Of a stretch of DNA of 64,000 bases, positions 53,614 to 62,300 are shown piece after piece (the stretch's first letter is position 1; each line of letters begins with the position of its first letter). The DNA comes from UBA1231 sp045652765 (GTDB lineage: Bacteria; Bacillota_I; Bacilli_A; ML615J-28; CAG-313). The DNA lies in the NCBI GenBank assembly GCA_045652765.1, contig JAZOLG010000020.1, positions 62,001-126,000 on the forward strand. Reading direction: 5' to 3'. The translations under genes were made by a program, and so were the position numbers. The notes below the pieces were generated by a model. The model ran no database searches. It had not been told where the DNA came from and saw only the letters and a list, made by a program, of their open reading frames with translations.

Positions 53614-54291
53614 ATGAGTTTAGATAAAAAATTAAATTCTAAAACATATCGTTTTTTTGATTATTTATTTGGACTAGTAGTTGTAAATTTATTTACAATT
53701 ATATTATCAATTTTTATTATTACATTATTGCCTGCACTTACTGCTGCATACCAAACTGTTGCGGATTTTAAGGAAGTTGGCCCTAGCAAAGTACTTAGAA
53801 TGTATTTTAGTAATTTTAAAAAGCATTTGGAAAAGTCATTTGTTATAGGATTATTTATAATAATAATAATAGTCTTAGCAAGTTTTTCAATGTATTTTTA
53901 TAGTCATAGATTTGAAGCTGATAATTTTGTTGGTCAAGCAGGATATTGGGCAATGCTTGTTGTAATGTTGCTACTGCTTTTGTTTAGTTTGCATTTACCG
54001 CTTGTTATGATAAATTTTCAGACACTTGGAATACTTGATACAATAAGAATATCGATATTTATTTGTTTTAGATACTTTATATCAAGTTTAATCATTTTAG
54101 GTATGAATATTGTTATGTTAATAGGTGTACTTGCACTGCCAATATGGGTAGTAATTGGTATTAGTTTACCAGTGTTTTTAAGTATTAAGTTTACAGATGC
54201 AACTTATTACTATTTAAGAAAAATCGATTTAGAAAAAATAATACAAAGAGCAAAGGAGATTGAAGATGAAGAAGACGATTTTGGGAATTGA
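53614..54291 (+). CDS. DUF624 (YesL-like) membrane protein
   Basis: The 225-residue protein with about five helices begins with the family pattern LNSKTYRFFDYLFGLVVVNLF and has LPALTAAYQTV. It is closer to standard YesL than the copy at 40190. The acidic tail (IEDEEDDFGN) overlaps the start of namZ by 26 nt. It is the first gene of unit E. The function of the family is unknown, though it regularly accompanies sugar importers. Confidence 0.82.
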   Translation: MSLDKKLNSKTYRFFDYLFGLVVVNLFTIILSIFIITLLPALTAAYQTVADFKEVGPSKVLRMYFSNFKKHLEKSFVIGLFIIIIIVLASFSMYFYSHRFEADNFVGQAGYWAMLVVMLLLLLFSLHLPLVMINFQTLGILDTIRISIFICFRYFISSLIILGMNIVMLIGVLALPIWVVIGISLPVFLSIKFTDATYYYLRKIDLEKIIQRAKEIEDEEDDFGN

Positions 54292-55414
54292 GAGAGTAGA
54301 TGAATTTAAGGAATTTTTTGGAAACAAAAGAGTGGGATTAATTACTAATCCAACAGGAATTGATTCTAATTTTAAATCAAGTATTGATATCTTACTTGAA
54401 AAAACAAATTTAGTAGCATTATTTTCACCAGAACATGGTGTGCGTGCAAGTATTCAAGCAGGTATGCATTTACCAACATATATTGATGAAGAAACTGGTT
54501 TAACAGTTTATAGTTTATATGGTAAATCTAAAAAACCAACTGAAGAAATGATGAATGCTATTGATGTAATGACAATCGATGTACAAGATTGTGGTTCAAG
54601 ATATTATACTTTTATTTATACAATGGCATATTGCATGATGGCTTGTGCAGATTATAAAAAACCATTTGTTGTATTTGATCGTCCAAATCCAATTGGACTT
54701 GAAAAAGTAGAAGGTAATATTTTAGATATTAAATATCGTTCATTTGTTGGATATTATCCAATTCCTCAACGTCATGGTATGACAATGGGTGAACTTGCTA
54801 AATTATTCAATGAGGAATTTGGTATCGGCTGCGAACTACATGTAATTGAAATGAAAAATTACGAAGCTTGGATGAGCTTTGAAGATACAAAATTACCTTG
54901 GGTAATCCCAACACCAAATATGCCAACTATTAATACATGTTATGCATATAATACAACTTGTGTTTTCGAAGGAACTAATGTTGCAGAAGGACGTGGTACT
55001 ACAACACCATTCGAAATTGTTGGTGCGCCATGGATTAAGAGTGAAGAATTCGCTAGACAACTTAATGCCTATAATTTAGAAGGTGTATACTTTAGACCAC
55101 AATATTTTACACCAACATTCTCTAAATATCAAGGCGAACTTTGTGGTGGTGTTTATGTACATATAACTGATCGTGAAAAATTTAACACAATGAAAGCAAG
55201 TTGGGTTATGTTACATGTTATTAGAACTGAATATGCTGAACATTTCAAAGTAAATAAACCTTATGTTGAAGGACGTCCATCTTTATTTGAATTTGAAGTT
55301 GGTTGTGATTATATGATTGAAAATAGTTATTCACTAGAAAAACAACTTGAAATCTTAGATCAAGATGCGGAAACATTTAAGAAAATAAGAAAACCTTACA
55401 TGATTTATAAATAG
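54266..55414 (+). CDS. namZ: Exo-beta-N-acetylmuramidase NamZ (DUF1343), without signal peptide
   Basis: The 382-residue product has the DUF1343/GH171 blocks: RVGLITNPTGID, LFSPEHGVRA, VMTIDVQDCGSRYYTFIYTM, FDRPNPIG, VPQRHGMTMGELA (as IPQRHGMT) and VAEGRGTTTPFEIVGAPW. The start is ATG 54266 (AAAGGAG upstream) rather than TTG 54260. In B. subtilis NamZ releases terminal MurNAc from peptidoglycan fragments and is secreted. This one begins MKKTILGIERVDEF with no export signal, so cytoplasmic action on imported fragments is inferred. Downstream genes encode the rest of MurNAc breakdown. Confidence 0.9.
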   Translation: MKKTILGIERVDEFKEFFGNKRVGLITNPTGIDSNFKSSIDILLEKTNLVALFSPEHGVRASIQAGMHLPTYIDEETGLTVYSLYGKSKKPTEEMMNAIDVMTIDVQDCGSRYYTFIYTMAYCMMACADYKKPFVVFDRPNPIGLEKVEGNILDIKYRSFVGYYPIPQRHGMTMGELAKLFNEEFGIGCELHVIEMKNYEAWMSFEDTKLPWVIPTPNMPTINTCYAYNTTCVFEGTNVAEGRGTTTPFEIVGAPWIKSEEFARQLNAYNLEGVYFRPQYFTPTFSKYQGELCGGVYVHITDREKFNTMKASWVMLHVIRTEYAEHFKVNKPYVEGRPSLFEFEVGCDYMIENSYSLEKQLEILDQDAETFKKIRKPYMIYK

Positions 55415-55422
55415 GAGTTTTT

Positions 55423-56469
55423 ATGGAAAAACTAAAAGGCATTTCGGTATACGTAGGTCTTGATGACTACCCTATCGAAGAAACGCTTAAATATTTAGAA
55501 CTAGCAAAAGAATTTGGGGTTGATTTTGTTTTTACATCAGCTCATATTCCTGAGGCTGATATCGAAACTTCATTTCAAAAATTACTAGATAAAGCAGATG
55601 AATTAGAATTACCTTTAGTAGTTGATGTTTCAAAAAAAGTAATGGATAAATTCAAACTACCTAAATCAATTGGTGCTTTAAGATTAGATTATGGTTTTAC
55701 TATTGAAGAAGTTGTTGAATATTCAAATACTTTACCATACTTAATTGAACTAAATGCTAGTAATTTAACTAGAAATTATTTAGAAAGATTGAAAGCTTTA
55801 AATGCTAATTTTAATAATATTCGTTTAAGTTATAACTTCTATCCTAAACGTTATACAGGAATGGATATATTAAATGTTAAAAGACTTAATGAGTTATATA
55901 GAGAATATGGTTTAAAAGTATTAGCATATATTCCATCTAATAGTAGTAAGAGACCTCCGTTATACGATGGTCTCCCAAGTGTTGAAACGCATCGTGATTT
56001 AGATATATGTAAAGCGTCTTACGAGTTATTTGCTGTTGGATGTGATGGTGTTTGTATAGGGGATGCATATATTAATCAAAGTGATTTTGAAAAATTAAAT
56101 TCACTTAGTGATATATATGAAATACCAATCAAAATATATAATAATTTATCCCATGAAGAATTGGAAATTTTAAATGTGGTACACACATTTAGAATTGATG
56201 AAAGCAGTTATTTAAAACGTTCATCAAAATCAAGAGGAGTAAAAATTACTCCAAATAATACAACTTGTATTAAACCATATATGGTAACTATTGATAATGA
56301 ATTATATAAGCGTTATACAGGTGAAGTTAGTATAGCGCTAAAAGAAATGAATAATAAAGGGTTTGTAAATGTCGTTGGTGTTGTGTGTGATGATGTACAT
56401 ACATTGATTGATTTGATTAAACCAGGTAGTAAATTTAAATTTAAAATTTGTGGATTTATAGGAGAATAA
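55423..56469 (+). CDS. mupG: 6-phospho-N-acetylmuramidase MupG (DUF871)
   Basis: The 348-residue product matches the MupG/DUF871 (GH170) family: N-terminal GISVYVGLDDYPIEE, FVFTSAHIPE, LRLDYGF, YNFYPKRYTGM and the C-terminal cyclophilin-like part (VRITPNNT as VKITPNNT, TGEVSIAL). MupG splits MurNAc-6-phosphate-GlcNAc inside the cell, usually after phosphorylation by the MurP transporter. No phosphotransferase gene is in the window, so either MurK acts on the disaccharide or the substrate differs. A GGAG site lies 6 nt before the ATG. Confidence 0.88.
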   Translation: MEKLKGISVYVGLDDYPIEETLKYLELAKEFGVDFVFTSAHIPEADIETSFQKLLDKADELELPLVVDVSKKVMDKFKLPKSIGALRLDYGFTIEEVVEYSNTLPYLIELNASNLTRNYLERLKALNANFNNIRLSYNFYPKRYTGMDILNVKRLNELYREYGLKVLAYIPSNSSKRPPLYDGLPSVETHRDLDICKASYELFAVGCDGVCIGDAYINQSDFEKLNSLSDIYEIPIKIYNNLSHEELEILNVVHTFRIDESSYLKRSSKSRGVKITPNNTTCIKPYMVTIDNELYKRYTGEVSIALKEMNNKGFVNVVGVVCDDVHTLIDLIKPGSKFKFKICGFIGE

Positions 56470-56470
56470 T

Positions 56471-57406
56471 ATGAAACCATATTTTTTGTGTATGGAATCA
56501 GGTGGAACAAAAACGTTAACTTGTGGTATTGATTTAGATGGTAATATTATTTATGAATATCATAATGGTGTTGGAAGTCCTGCTGTTGATTATGATTTAG
56601 CTCTTAAAAATATTTTTGAAGGTATTGAAAATGTTTATAATACTTTAAAAAACCAATATGAACTTGTTTTTATTGAACTTGGCATTTCAGGGCTTGGTAG
56701 AGTTGATAACGTTGAATCTTTAAAAAATGACATACACAATAAATATGGTGTTTCGGTTGATATTGTGACTGATGCTGAGATGAGTCTTCATTCAATATTA
56801 AAAAATGAAATTGATTATGGTATTTTAGTTGTCAGTGGGACGGGTAATGCGACTTGTGCAATCAACAATAATAAATTTATGATTGTTGGTGGTGGTGGCC
56901 AGTTACTAGATGAAGAAGGATCAGGATATTCATTAATTCATAAATCCGTTTTAGAAATTAAAAGAAAATATGAACATGGTATAGAATATGATGAATATGA
57001 TTTAGCCTTATTAAATTGGACTAAGTGTGTTGATTTCCCGAATCTGAAAACATACTTTTATGCTCATACTAAATCAGAAATGGCATCTTTAGTATACAAT
57101 GTTATGGATATTGTAAATAATCAAGATAACAATACAAAACTTTACAAAATAGCCAAAAGCAATGTTCAAAAACAAGGCTTTTATTTAGCTACCCAAGTAA
57201 CTACAATAACTAATACTCTAAAAATCCCTAATGGCGCGATTTTGGGCCTTGTTGGCGGTTTTTGGCGTAATAATTCGGTTTTACTGGAAAGTTTTGAAAT
57301 TAACTTAAAAAATAATAATAAAGATTTTAAAATCGTAAATGTTGATTCTAATGCAGTAATGGGTTGTTATTATCTTGCAATTAGAAATTGGAGAAAAACA
57401 TGTTAA
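56471..57406 (+). CDS. murK: BadF/BadG-type sugar kinase, MurK-like
   Basis: The 311-residue ASKHA kinase has the first phosphate loop ESGGTKTLTCGID (about 9-21), the second SGTGNATCAI (about 123-132) and GGGGQLLDEEGSGY, the pattern of the BadF/BcrAD ATPase and GlcNAc kinase group. MurK of Clostridium acetobutylicum, in the same family, phosphorylates MurNAc and GlcNAc at O6. Its place between mupG and anmK makes that role likely here. No second domain is seen. It begins one base after the mupG stop and its stop overlaps the anmK start by 7 nt. Confidence 0.83.
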   Translation: MKPYFLCMESGGTKTLTCGIDLDGNIIYEYHNGVGSPAVDYDLALKNIFEGIENVYNTLKNQYELVFIELGISGLGRVDNVESLKNDIHNKYGVSVDIVTDAEMSLHSILKNEIDYGILVVSGTGNATCAINNNKFMIVGGGGQLLDEEGSGYSLIHKSVLEIKRKYEHGIEYDEYDLALLNWTKCVDFPNLKTYFYAHTKSEMASLVYNVMDIVNNQDNNTKLYKIAKSNVQKQGFYLATQVTTITNTLKIPNGAILGLVGGFWRNNSVLLESFEINLKNNNKDFKIVNVDSNAVMGCYYLAIRNWRKTC

Positions 57407-58551
57407 TTAATGTACAAGATAAAGTATATAGTATTGGTTTAATGAGTGGAACATCACTTGATGGTATTGATGTTTGTCTTGCGAGTCATCAAAACAATCA
57501 TCATGAATTAATCGAATTCAGAAGTTATTCTTATAGTGAGTCGCTAAAAGAAAAGATCTTAAAAGCTTCAAAGTTAGATACATCAAATGTTAGACTTATT
57601 TGTTCTTTAAATAAAGAACTCGGAATGGCATATGTTGATGCTATTAACAAATTTTTAAAAGATACAAATACTAACATCGATGATATATCATTTATTGCGA
57701 ATCATGGACAAACTATTTGGCATAATCCAGATATGTTGGATGGAACATTTCCATCAACACTCCAAATTGGTGATGCATCATATATAAGTTATACTTTTAA
57801 TAAAACAGTGGTTTTTGATTTTAGAAGTCTTGATATATCTGCAGGAGGCTGCGGAGCACCACTCGTACCAGTTATTGATTATTTGTTATTTAAAGATAAA
57901 GCACCAGCTATACTTTTAAATATTGGTGGTATTAGTAATATTACATATATACCAAAATCAAAAAAACAAGAAGATGTTGTGGCTTTTGACACAGGACCTG
58001 GTAATATGTTAATTGATGGCTTAATGATGAGACTTTACAATATTCCATATGATGAAGATGGCCGAGTTGCGTTAAAAGGAAAAGTGTCACAAGAGTTACT
58101 TAATATTTTAATGCAAGATGAATATTACGATTTAGACTATCCAAAGTCAACTGGAAGAGAAAAGTATAATGAAGCATATATAGACAATATTATAAATTTA
58201 TCCAATGAATTAAAACTAAAAAAAGAAGATATTATTAGAACTGTTACTATGTTGACAGCGTCTGCTATTAAATATCAAATAAAGAAATTTTTCAAAGATT
58301 TTGATGGAGTTTTAATCCCAGCTGGTGGTGGATGTAATAATCCAGTTATAATGAAAGATTTAGAATCAAATGATTATCAATTACAAAAGATCGATGATTA
58401 TAATATATCTGCTGATGGAAAAGAAGCATATGCTTTTTCGATATTAGGATATCTTCGACTTACTAATCAAGCTAGTAACTTAAGAAGTGTTACTGGAAGT
58501 AAAGATAACTTATCACTTGGTAGTATAATTTTACCGCCAGTTATTAAATAG
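57400..58551 (+). CDS. anmK: Anhydro-N-acetylmuramic acid kinase
   Basis: The 383-residue product is AnmK: IGLMSGTSLDGIDVCLA (ATP loop), ANHGQTIWH, FDFRSLDISAGGCGAPLVP, ILLNIGGISNITYI and AFDTGPGNMLIDGLM. The start is ATG 57400 with GGAG upstream, preferred over TTG 57388. The enzyme opens 1,6-anhydroMurNAc and phosphorylates it to MurNAc-6-phosphate. AnhydroMurNAc arises from lytic transglycosylases, so its presence beside a MurK-like kinase means that both ordinary and anhydro ends can enter the pathway. It feeds MurQ, encoded 9 nt downstream. Confidence 0.93.
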   Translation: MLINVQDKVYSIGLMSGTSLDGIDVCLASHQNNHHELIEFRSYSYSESLKEKILKASKLDTSNVRLICSLNKELGMAYVDAINKFLKDTNTNIDDISFIANHGQTIWHNPDMLDGTFPSTLQIGDASYISYTFNKTVVFDFRSLDISAGGCGAPLVPVIDYLLFKDKAPAILLNIGGISNITYIPKSKKQEDVVAFDTGPGNMLIDGLMMRLYNIPYDEDGRVALKGKVSQELLNILMQDEYYDLDYPKSTGREKYNEAYIDNIINLSNELKLKKEDIIRTVTMLTASAIKYQIKKFFKDFDGVLIPAGGGCNNPVIMKDLESNDYQLQKIDDYNISADGKEAYAFSILGYLRLTNQASNLRSVTGSKDNLSLGSIILPPVIK

Positions 58552-58560
58552 GAGAATAAA

Positions 58561-59466
58561 ATGAGTATTAATATAAAAAATATTACAACAGAAGGAAGAA
58601 ACGAACTAACAAGAGGAATTGATCAATTAAATTCTTTAGAAATTGTTCGTTTGATTAATAATGAAGATAAAACAGTACCACTAAGTGTAGAATGTGCACT
58701 TGAACAAATTGCGGCTTTAGTAGATGCAATTGTGGAAAAATTAAGAGTTGGTGGAAGACTTATTTATATGGGTGCTGGAACAAGCGGAAGAATTGGTCTT
58801 TTAGATGCTGTTGAGTGCCCTCCAACTTATGGTGTATCGGATGAGCAAGTAATGTGTTTACTAGCAGGAGGACGCGATGCATTCTCAAAAGCAGTAGAAG
58901 GTGCCGAAGATAGTAAAACATTAGCAGTTGAAGATTTAGATTTTGTTAATGTTAACGAAAAAGACGTGATTGTTGGTATTGCAGCTAGCGGAAGAACACC
59001 ATATGTTATTTCTGGTATTGAATATGCTAAAAGTAAAGGTTGTATAACTGGCTGTATTGTTAATGCAAAAAACAGCGTTATGGCAACACTTGTTGATTTT
59101 CCAGTAGAGGCTGTAACAGGCTCTGAAGTAATAAGTGGATCTACGCGTATGAAATCAGGAACTGCCCAAAAGCTTATTTGTAATATGATTTCAACAGCAA
59201 CAATGGTTAGACTTGGACACGTATATAAAAATTTAATGATTGATTTAAAAGCAACAAATGAAAAATTAGTTGCTCGTCAACTTGGAATAATTGCTGAAGT
59301 ATGTGAATGTGAAACAGATAAAGCTAATGAACTATTACAAAAATATGGAACTGTTAAAAAAGCAATTTTTGCATATCTTGCAAATATTGATTGTCCAAAA
59401 CAAGCTGAAGAAATTTTAGCAAGAAATGATAATCACATTCAAAAAGCATTAAAGGAGATTAAATAA
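58561..59466 (+). CDS. murQ: N-acetylmuramic acid 6-phosphate etherase
   Basis: The 301-residue product has all MurQ blocks: TEGRNELTRGIDQL, RLIYMGAGTSGRIGLLDAVECPPTYG, GIAASGRTPYV and the etherase segment GSEVISGSTRMKSGTAQK. It removes lactate from MurNAc-6-phosphate to give GlcNAc-6-phosphate and D-lactate. Length is typical (about 300). A GGAG site lies before the ATG, and the stop overlaps the next start (TAATG). No MurR regulator accompanies it. Confidence 0.96.
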   Translation: MSINIKNITTEGRNELTRGIDQLNSLEIVRLINNEDKTVPLSVECALEQIAALVDAIVEKLRVGGRLIYMGAGTSGRIGLLDAVECPPTYGVSDEQVMCLLAGGRDAFSKAVEGAEDSKTLAVEDLDFVNVNEKDVIVGIAASGRTPYVISGIEYAKSKGCITGCIVNAKNSVMATLVDFPVEAVTGSEVISGSTRMKSGTAQKLICNMISTATMVRLGHVYKNLMIDLKATNEKLVARQLGIIAEVCECETDKANELLQKYGTVKKAIFAYLANIDCPKQAEEILARNDNHIQKALKEIK

Positions 59467-60200
59467 TGATTAAACTTGTTGAACTTAAAAAAGAATATAC
59501 ATTACGTGGTATCTATAATGAAGTAGATAATTCAAGAGGTTTAGTAGTAATGTTCCATGGTTTTACTGGACATTTAAATGAAAATGGATATTTATTTAAA
59601 GTATTATCAGATGAACTTGCAAAAAATGGTTTTAGTTCACTTCGCTTTGACTTTATGGGAAGTGGAATGAGTGATGGATACTTCAAAGATATGACATTTA
59701 GAACAGAACTAACTGATGCAATTAATATTATAGAATATGCAATAGAAATTAAAAAAGATCAACCATTAATCGTACTAGGATTCTCAATGGGTGGCGCAGT
59801 AGCTGGATGTATGAGTAGTCATTTCCAAAATAGAATTGACAAACTAATTCTTTGTGCACCAGCAGGATGTATGGATGAACATGCAAGAGCATATTTTGAA
59901 AGATCTACAAGATGGGTAGATGACAGAAATATTGATATGGGTGGATATTTAATGTGCTTAGATTTCGCCGATTCATTTAATGGATTAGATTTATTTGGTG
60001 GCATTGAAAACTTTACAAATCCGGTATGTATTATTCATGGTGAAGCAGACCAATCCGTTCCAATTGAATATGGTAGAAAATATGCATCAATCTATAAGAA
60101 TGCTGAATTCCATCAAATTGATGGTGCATCACACTGTTATACAGATGTAAAACATAGAAAACAATTTAATGAACATGTTATTAATTTCTTAAACAAATAG
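59466..60200 (+). CDS. Alpha/beta hydrolase, esterase-like
   Basis: The 244-residue alpha/beta hydrolase has the oxyanion HGFTGHLNENGYLF, the nucleophile elbow GFSMGGAVAG (Ser about 103), the acid loop HGEADQSVP and the catalytic His in GASHCYTD. It resembles cinnamoyl/feruloyl esterases and similar cytoplasmic carbohydrate esterases with a small lid (about 130-175). At the end of a MurNAc pathway it could remove O-acetyl groups from MurNAc, by inference from context only. No signal peptide is present. The start overlaps the murQ stop by one base, so it is coupled to murQ. Confidence 0.75.
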   Translation: MIKLVELKKEYTLRGIYNEVDNSRGLVVMFHGFTGHLNENGYLFKVLSDELAKNGFSSLRFDFMGSGMSDGYFKDMTFRTELTDAINIIEYAIEIKKDQPLIVLGFSMGGAVAGCMSSHFQNRIDKLILCAPAGCMDEHARAYFERSTRWVDDRNIDMGGYLMCLDFADSFNGLDLFGGIENFTNPVCIIHGEADQSVPIEYGRKYASIYKNAEFHQIDGASHCYTDVKHRKQFNEHVINFLNK

Positions 60201-60238
60201 AGTACAGCACATTAATAATAATAAAGTTCTGGTGAAAA

Positions 60239-61306
60239 ATGAAAAAATTATTTCTTATTATTATCATTTTATTATTTAGTTTTACTCTAATTGCATGTGA
60301 TACTAACAAGTCAATAGAACAAGCAGACATCGATAATAGTGATTTAGGTTTGGTTATCGAAAAGGAAATTGAATTAGGTGAAGAACGAGAATCAGTTATT
60401 TTAAATATCGATGGTACAGAAGTTTTAGTTGATGATAATTATTCATTTAGAGAACTATATCGTATTATACCTGAATTTAATAACAATAATTCTGGATTAT
60501 ATTCATATGATATTGAATATAGAATAGATGATGAAATTCCTAATTACACCAATGTAAATGTCTATAATTATAATGAATATCAAGATAATTATCAAATAGA
60601 AAGAACATATGAAGTAGCAAGATCAAAAGATCAAAATTCAAAACACATTTATAAAGCTGAAACTTATTATTTTAATCAAGTTGACACTGCCAATCTTTAT
60701 CAATTTATCAAACACACTTTTGAAAAAAGACTTTACAAAAATGAAATGTCTTTTTGTGGAACTGTGGTTAATACATTTAAATCAAATCCACATACTCTTT
60801 ATTCTAATAAAAATATTCCTACAAGTCCAGAAAGGGAAACTGATTTGTTGTCTATGACACTAAAGTCTCAAAGAGCTCAAAAGTTAAAAATATTGATGCT
60901 ATTTGAACAGTTTGATTCGTTTGAATTCGAAGGAAATACATATGAATTCAATAGTTATATTACATCAAATTTTAAAATATACGATAATTATATTGTTTTC
61001 AAAGAAATAACACCATTTTACAAAGGTGAGTGGATCGCAAAATCTGAGTGGTACTATTGGTACCAAAGTTGTTTGAATAATGATTTATTGGTTACGCAAG
61101 AAGCATATTACAATATTTCGACTGGAAAAATTGATCATGTCAGAGTATATGGTAAAATAGTTGATTTTTTCCATTATTCTAGATTCGAGCCTTCTACGAT
61201 TGAAATTGATATAAAATTATACATTCATAATTTTAAAATAGATGAATACGATAAGAAAGTTTCTCGTTTAGTTAGATACATTAAATTGAAGTCAAATAAT
61301 TTATAA
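60239..61306 (+). CDS. Lipoprotein of unknown function
   Basis: The 355-residue protein has a signal peptide with lipobox LIAC (Cys20) and a mature part rich in Tyr, Asn and Glu. I recognise no domain. It appears beta-rich (FDSFEFEGNTYEFNSYITSNFKIYDNYI read as alternating strands). It has a GGTGA site and no clear promoter of its own in the 38-bp gap after the esterase gene. It is therefore probably the last gene of unit E, exposed on the outer face of the membrane. Codon use is more AT-rich than in its operon neighbours. Confidence 0.65.
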   Translation: MKKLFLIIIILLFSFTLIACDTNKSIEQADIDNSDLGLVIEKEIELGEERESVILNIDGTEVLVDDNYSFRELYRIIPEFNNNNSGLYSYDIEYRIDDEIPNYTNVNVYNYNEYQDNYQIERTYEVARSKDQNSKHIYKAETYYFNQVDTANLYQFIKHTFEKRLYKNEMSFCGTVVNTFKSNPHTLYSNKNIPTSPERETDLLSMTLKSQRAQKLKILMLFEQFDSFEFEGNTYEFNSYITSNFKIYDNYIVFKEITPFYKGEWIAKSEWYYWYQSCLNNDLLVTQEAYYNISTGKIDHVRVYGKIVDFFHYSRFEPSTIEIDIKLYIHNFKIDEYDKKVSRLVRYIKLKSNNL

Positions 61307-61313
61307 TAAAAAC

Positions 61314-61343
61314 AACCTCATTCATTTGAATGAGGTTTTTGTT
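61314..61343. terminator. Bidirectional intrinsic terminator
   Basis: An 11-bp stem (61314-61324 with 61327-61337; AACCTCATTCA arm) has a run of A before it and T after it. It separates the + strand lipoprotein gene from the minus-strand DUF4097 gene. Confidence 0.88.
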
Positions 61344-62300
61344 TTAAGATTCAATTGATATTTTAATATCACCAGTATCAGTAGTAATTGTGCATAATCC
61401 ACCACTCATAACATCAGGTAAATCAACATCACCAGTATCAGTATCATACTTAAATAATTTATCACTAAGAAGCGTACCACATACATCGCCAGTATCAGTT
61501 TTAATATATAGTTCTTGTGCATCTGATTTATTAAATAAAATATCACCAGTTGAGCGTTCTATTACAAATTTTGAACCGATTACATTATTAAGAACAATAT
61601 CGCCAGTTGATGCATTTGATATTAATTCACTTGTTAAAACATTAGTTAAAGTAGTTTTTCCTGTAGATGAATTTAATTTAATGTTTGAACTTATAATGTC
61701 ATTTAAAGTAACATTACCAGTTGATGTATTAAGTTCAATAATATTACTGTTAATACCAGTTAATTGAATATTACCAGTTGATAAATCAATTTTAGTATAT
61801 TCGCATCCACTAGCATGACAGCTAATATCTCCAGTAGAAGCAGAAATGTTAATAGTTTTAAAACTAAATTCTTTTGGTAATTTTATGTCTCCCGTATCTT
61901 CGTTAATAATGATTGAATCATATGTATTTTTATTAAGATATACTTTAATTATTGGTGTTTTAAAATTAAAACCAATATAATCAAACCATTTACGTTCATT
62001 TGTAACATCAATAGTTAATTTGCCATTCAATACTTTTACTTCGTGAATTTCCTTTGTTGATTCAAAACATTCTACTTTATTTAATTCATCACTAAATATA
62101 AATTCAATGTCCGCAGTATTTGTATTAATTACTATTTCATTAAATGAGTCATTTAATTGATGAGTATTAGTTGTATATGAAGAATTATCTAATTTTGAAA
62201 AATCGAATTTATTATTGATTAGGACAATTAGAGCTAAAATTAAACCTATTAGAATTAATATTCCACCAACAATAAATAAACAATTTCTTTTCTTTGTCAT
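61344..62300 (-). CDS. DUF4097-family beta-repeat membrane protein
   Basis: The 318-residue protein has an N-terminal membrane segment (about 8-29) and then repeating beta-strand units carrying TGD or TGN turns (EDTGDIKL, SASTGDIS, LSTGNIQL, ASTGDIVL, RSTGDILF, TDTGDVCG, TDTGDVDL, TDTGDIKI). This is the DUF4097 beta-solenoid pattern. Such proteins are coupled to DUF1700 and PadR genes in Firmicutes. They are thought to belong to envelope-stress sensing or control, without an established mechanism. The start overlaps the DUF1700 stop by one base (TAATG). Confidence 0.85.
   Translation of the reverse strand: MTKKRNCLFIVGGILILIGLILALIVLINNKFDFSKLDNSSYTTNTHQLNDSFNEIVINTNTADIEFIFSDELNKVECFESTKEIHEVKVLNGKLTIDVTNERKWFDYIGFNFKTPIIKVYLNKNTYDSIIINEDTGDIKLPKEFSFKTINISASTGDISCHASGCEYTKIDLSTGNIQLTGINSNIIELNTSTGNVTLNDIISSNIKLNSSTGKTTLTNVLTSELISNASTGDIVLNNVIGSKFVIERSTGDILFNKSDAQELYIKTDTGDVCGTLLSDKLFKYDTDTGDVDLPDVMSGGLCTITTDTGDIKISIES

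Noticed and set aside
61390..61767. 125-codon + strand open frame
   Set aside because: It is antisense to the DUF4097 gene and its residue pattern (repeated SPV) is only the complement of the TGD repeats.
61360..62000. Repeated ATCACCAGT/ATCGCCAGT words resembling a CRISPR or satellite array
   Set aside because: They are the minus-strand codons of the TGD turns of the DUF4097 protein, with irregular spacing and no unique spacers.
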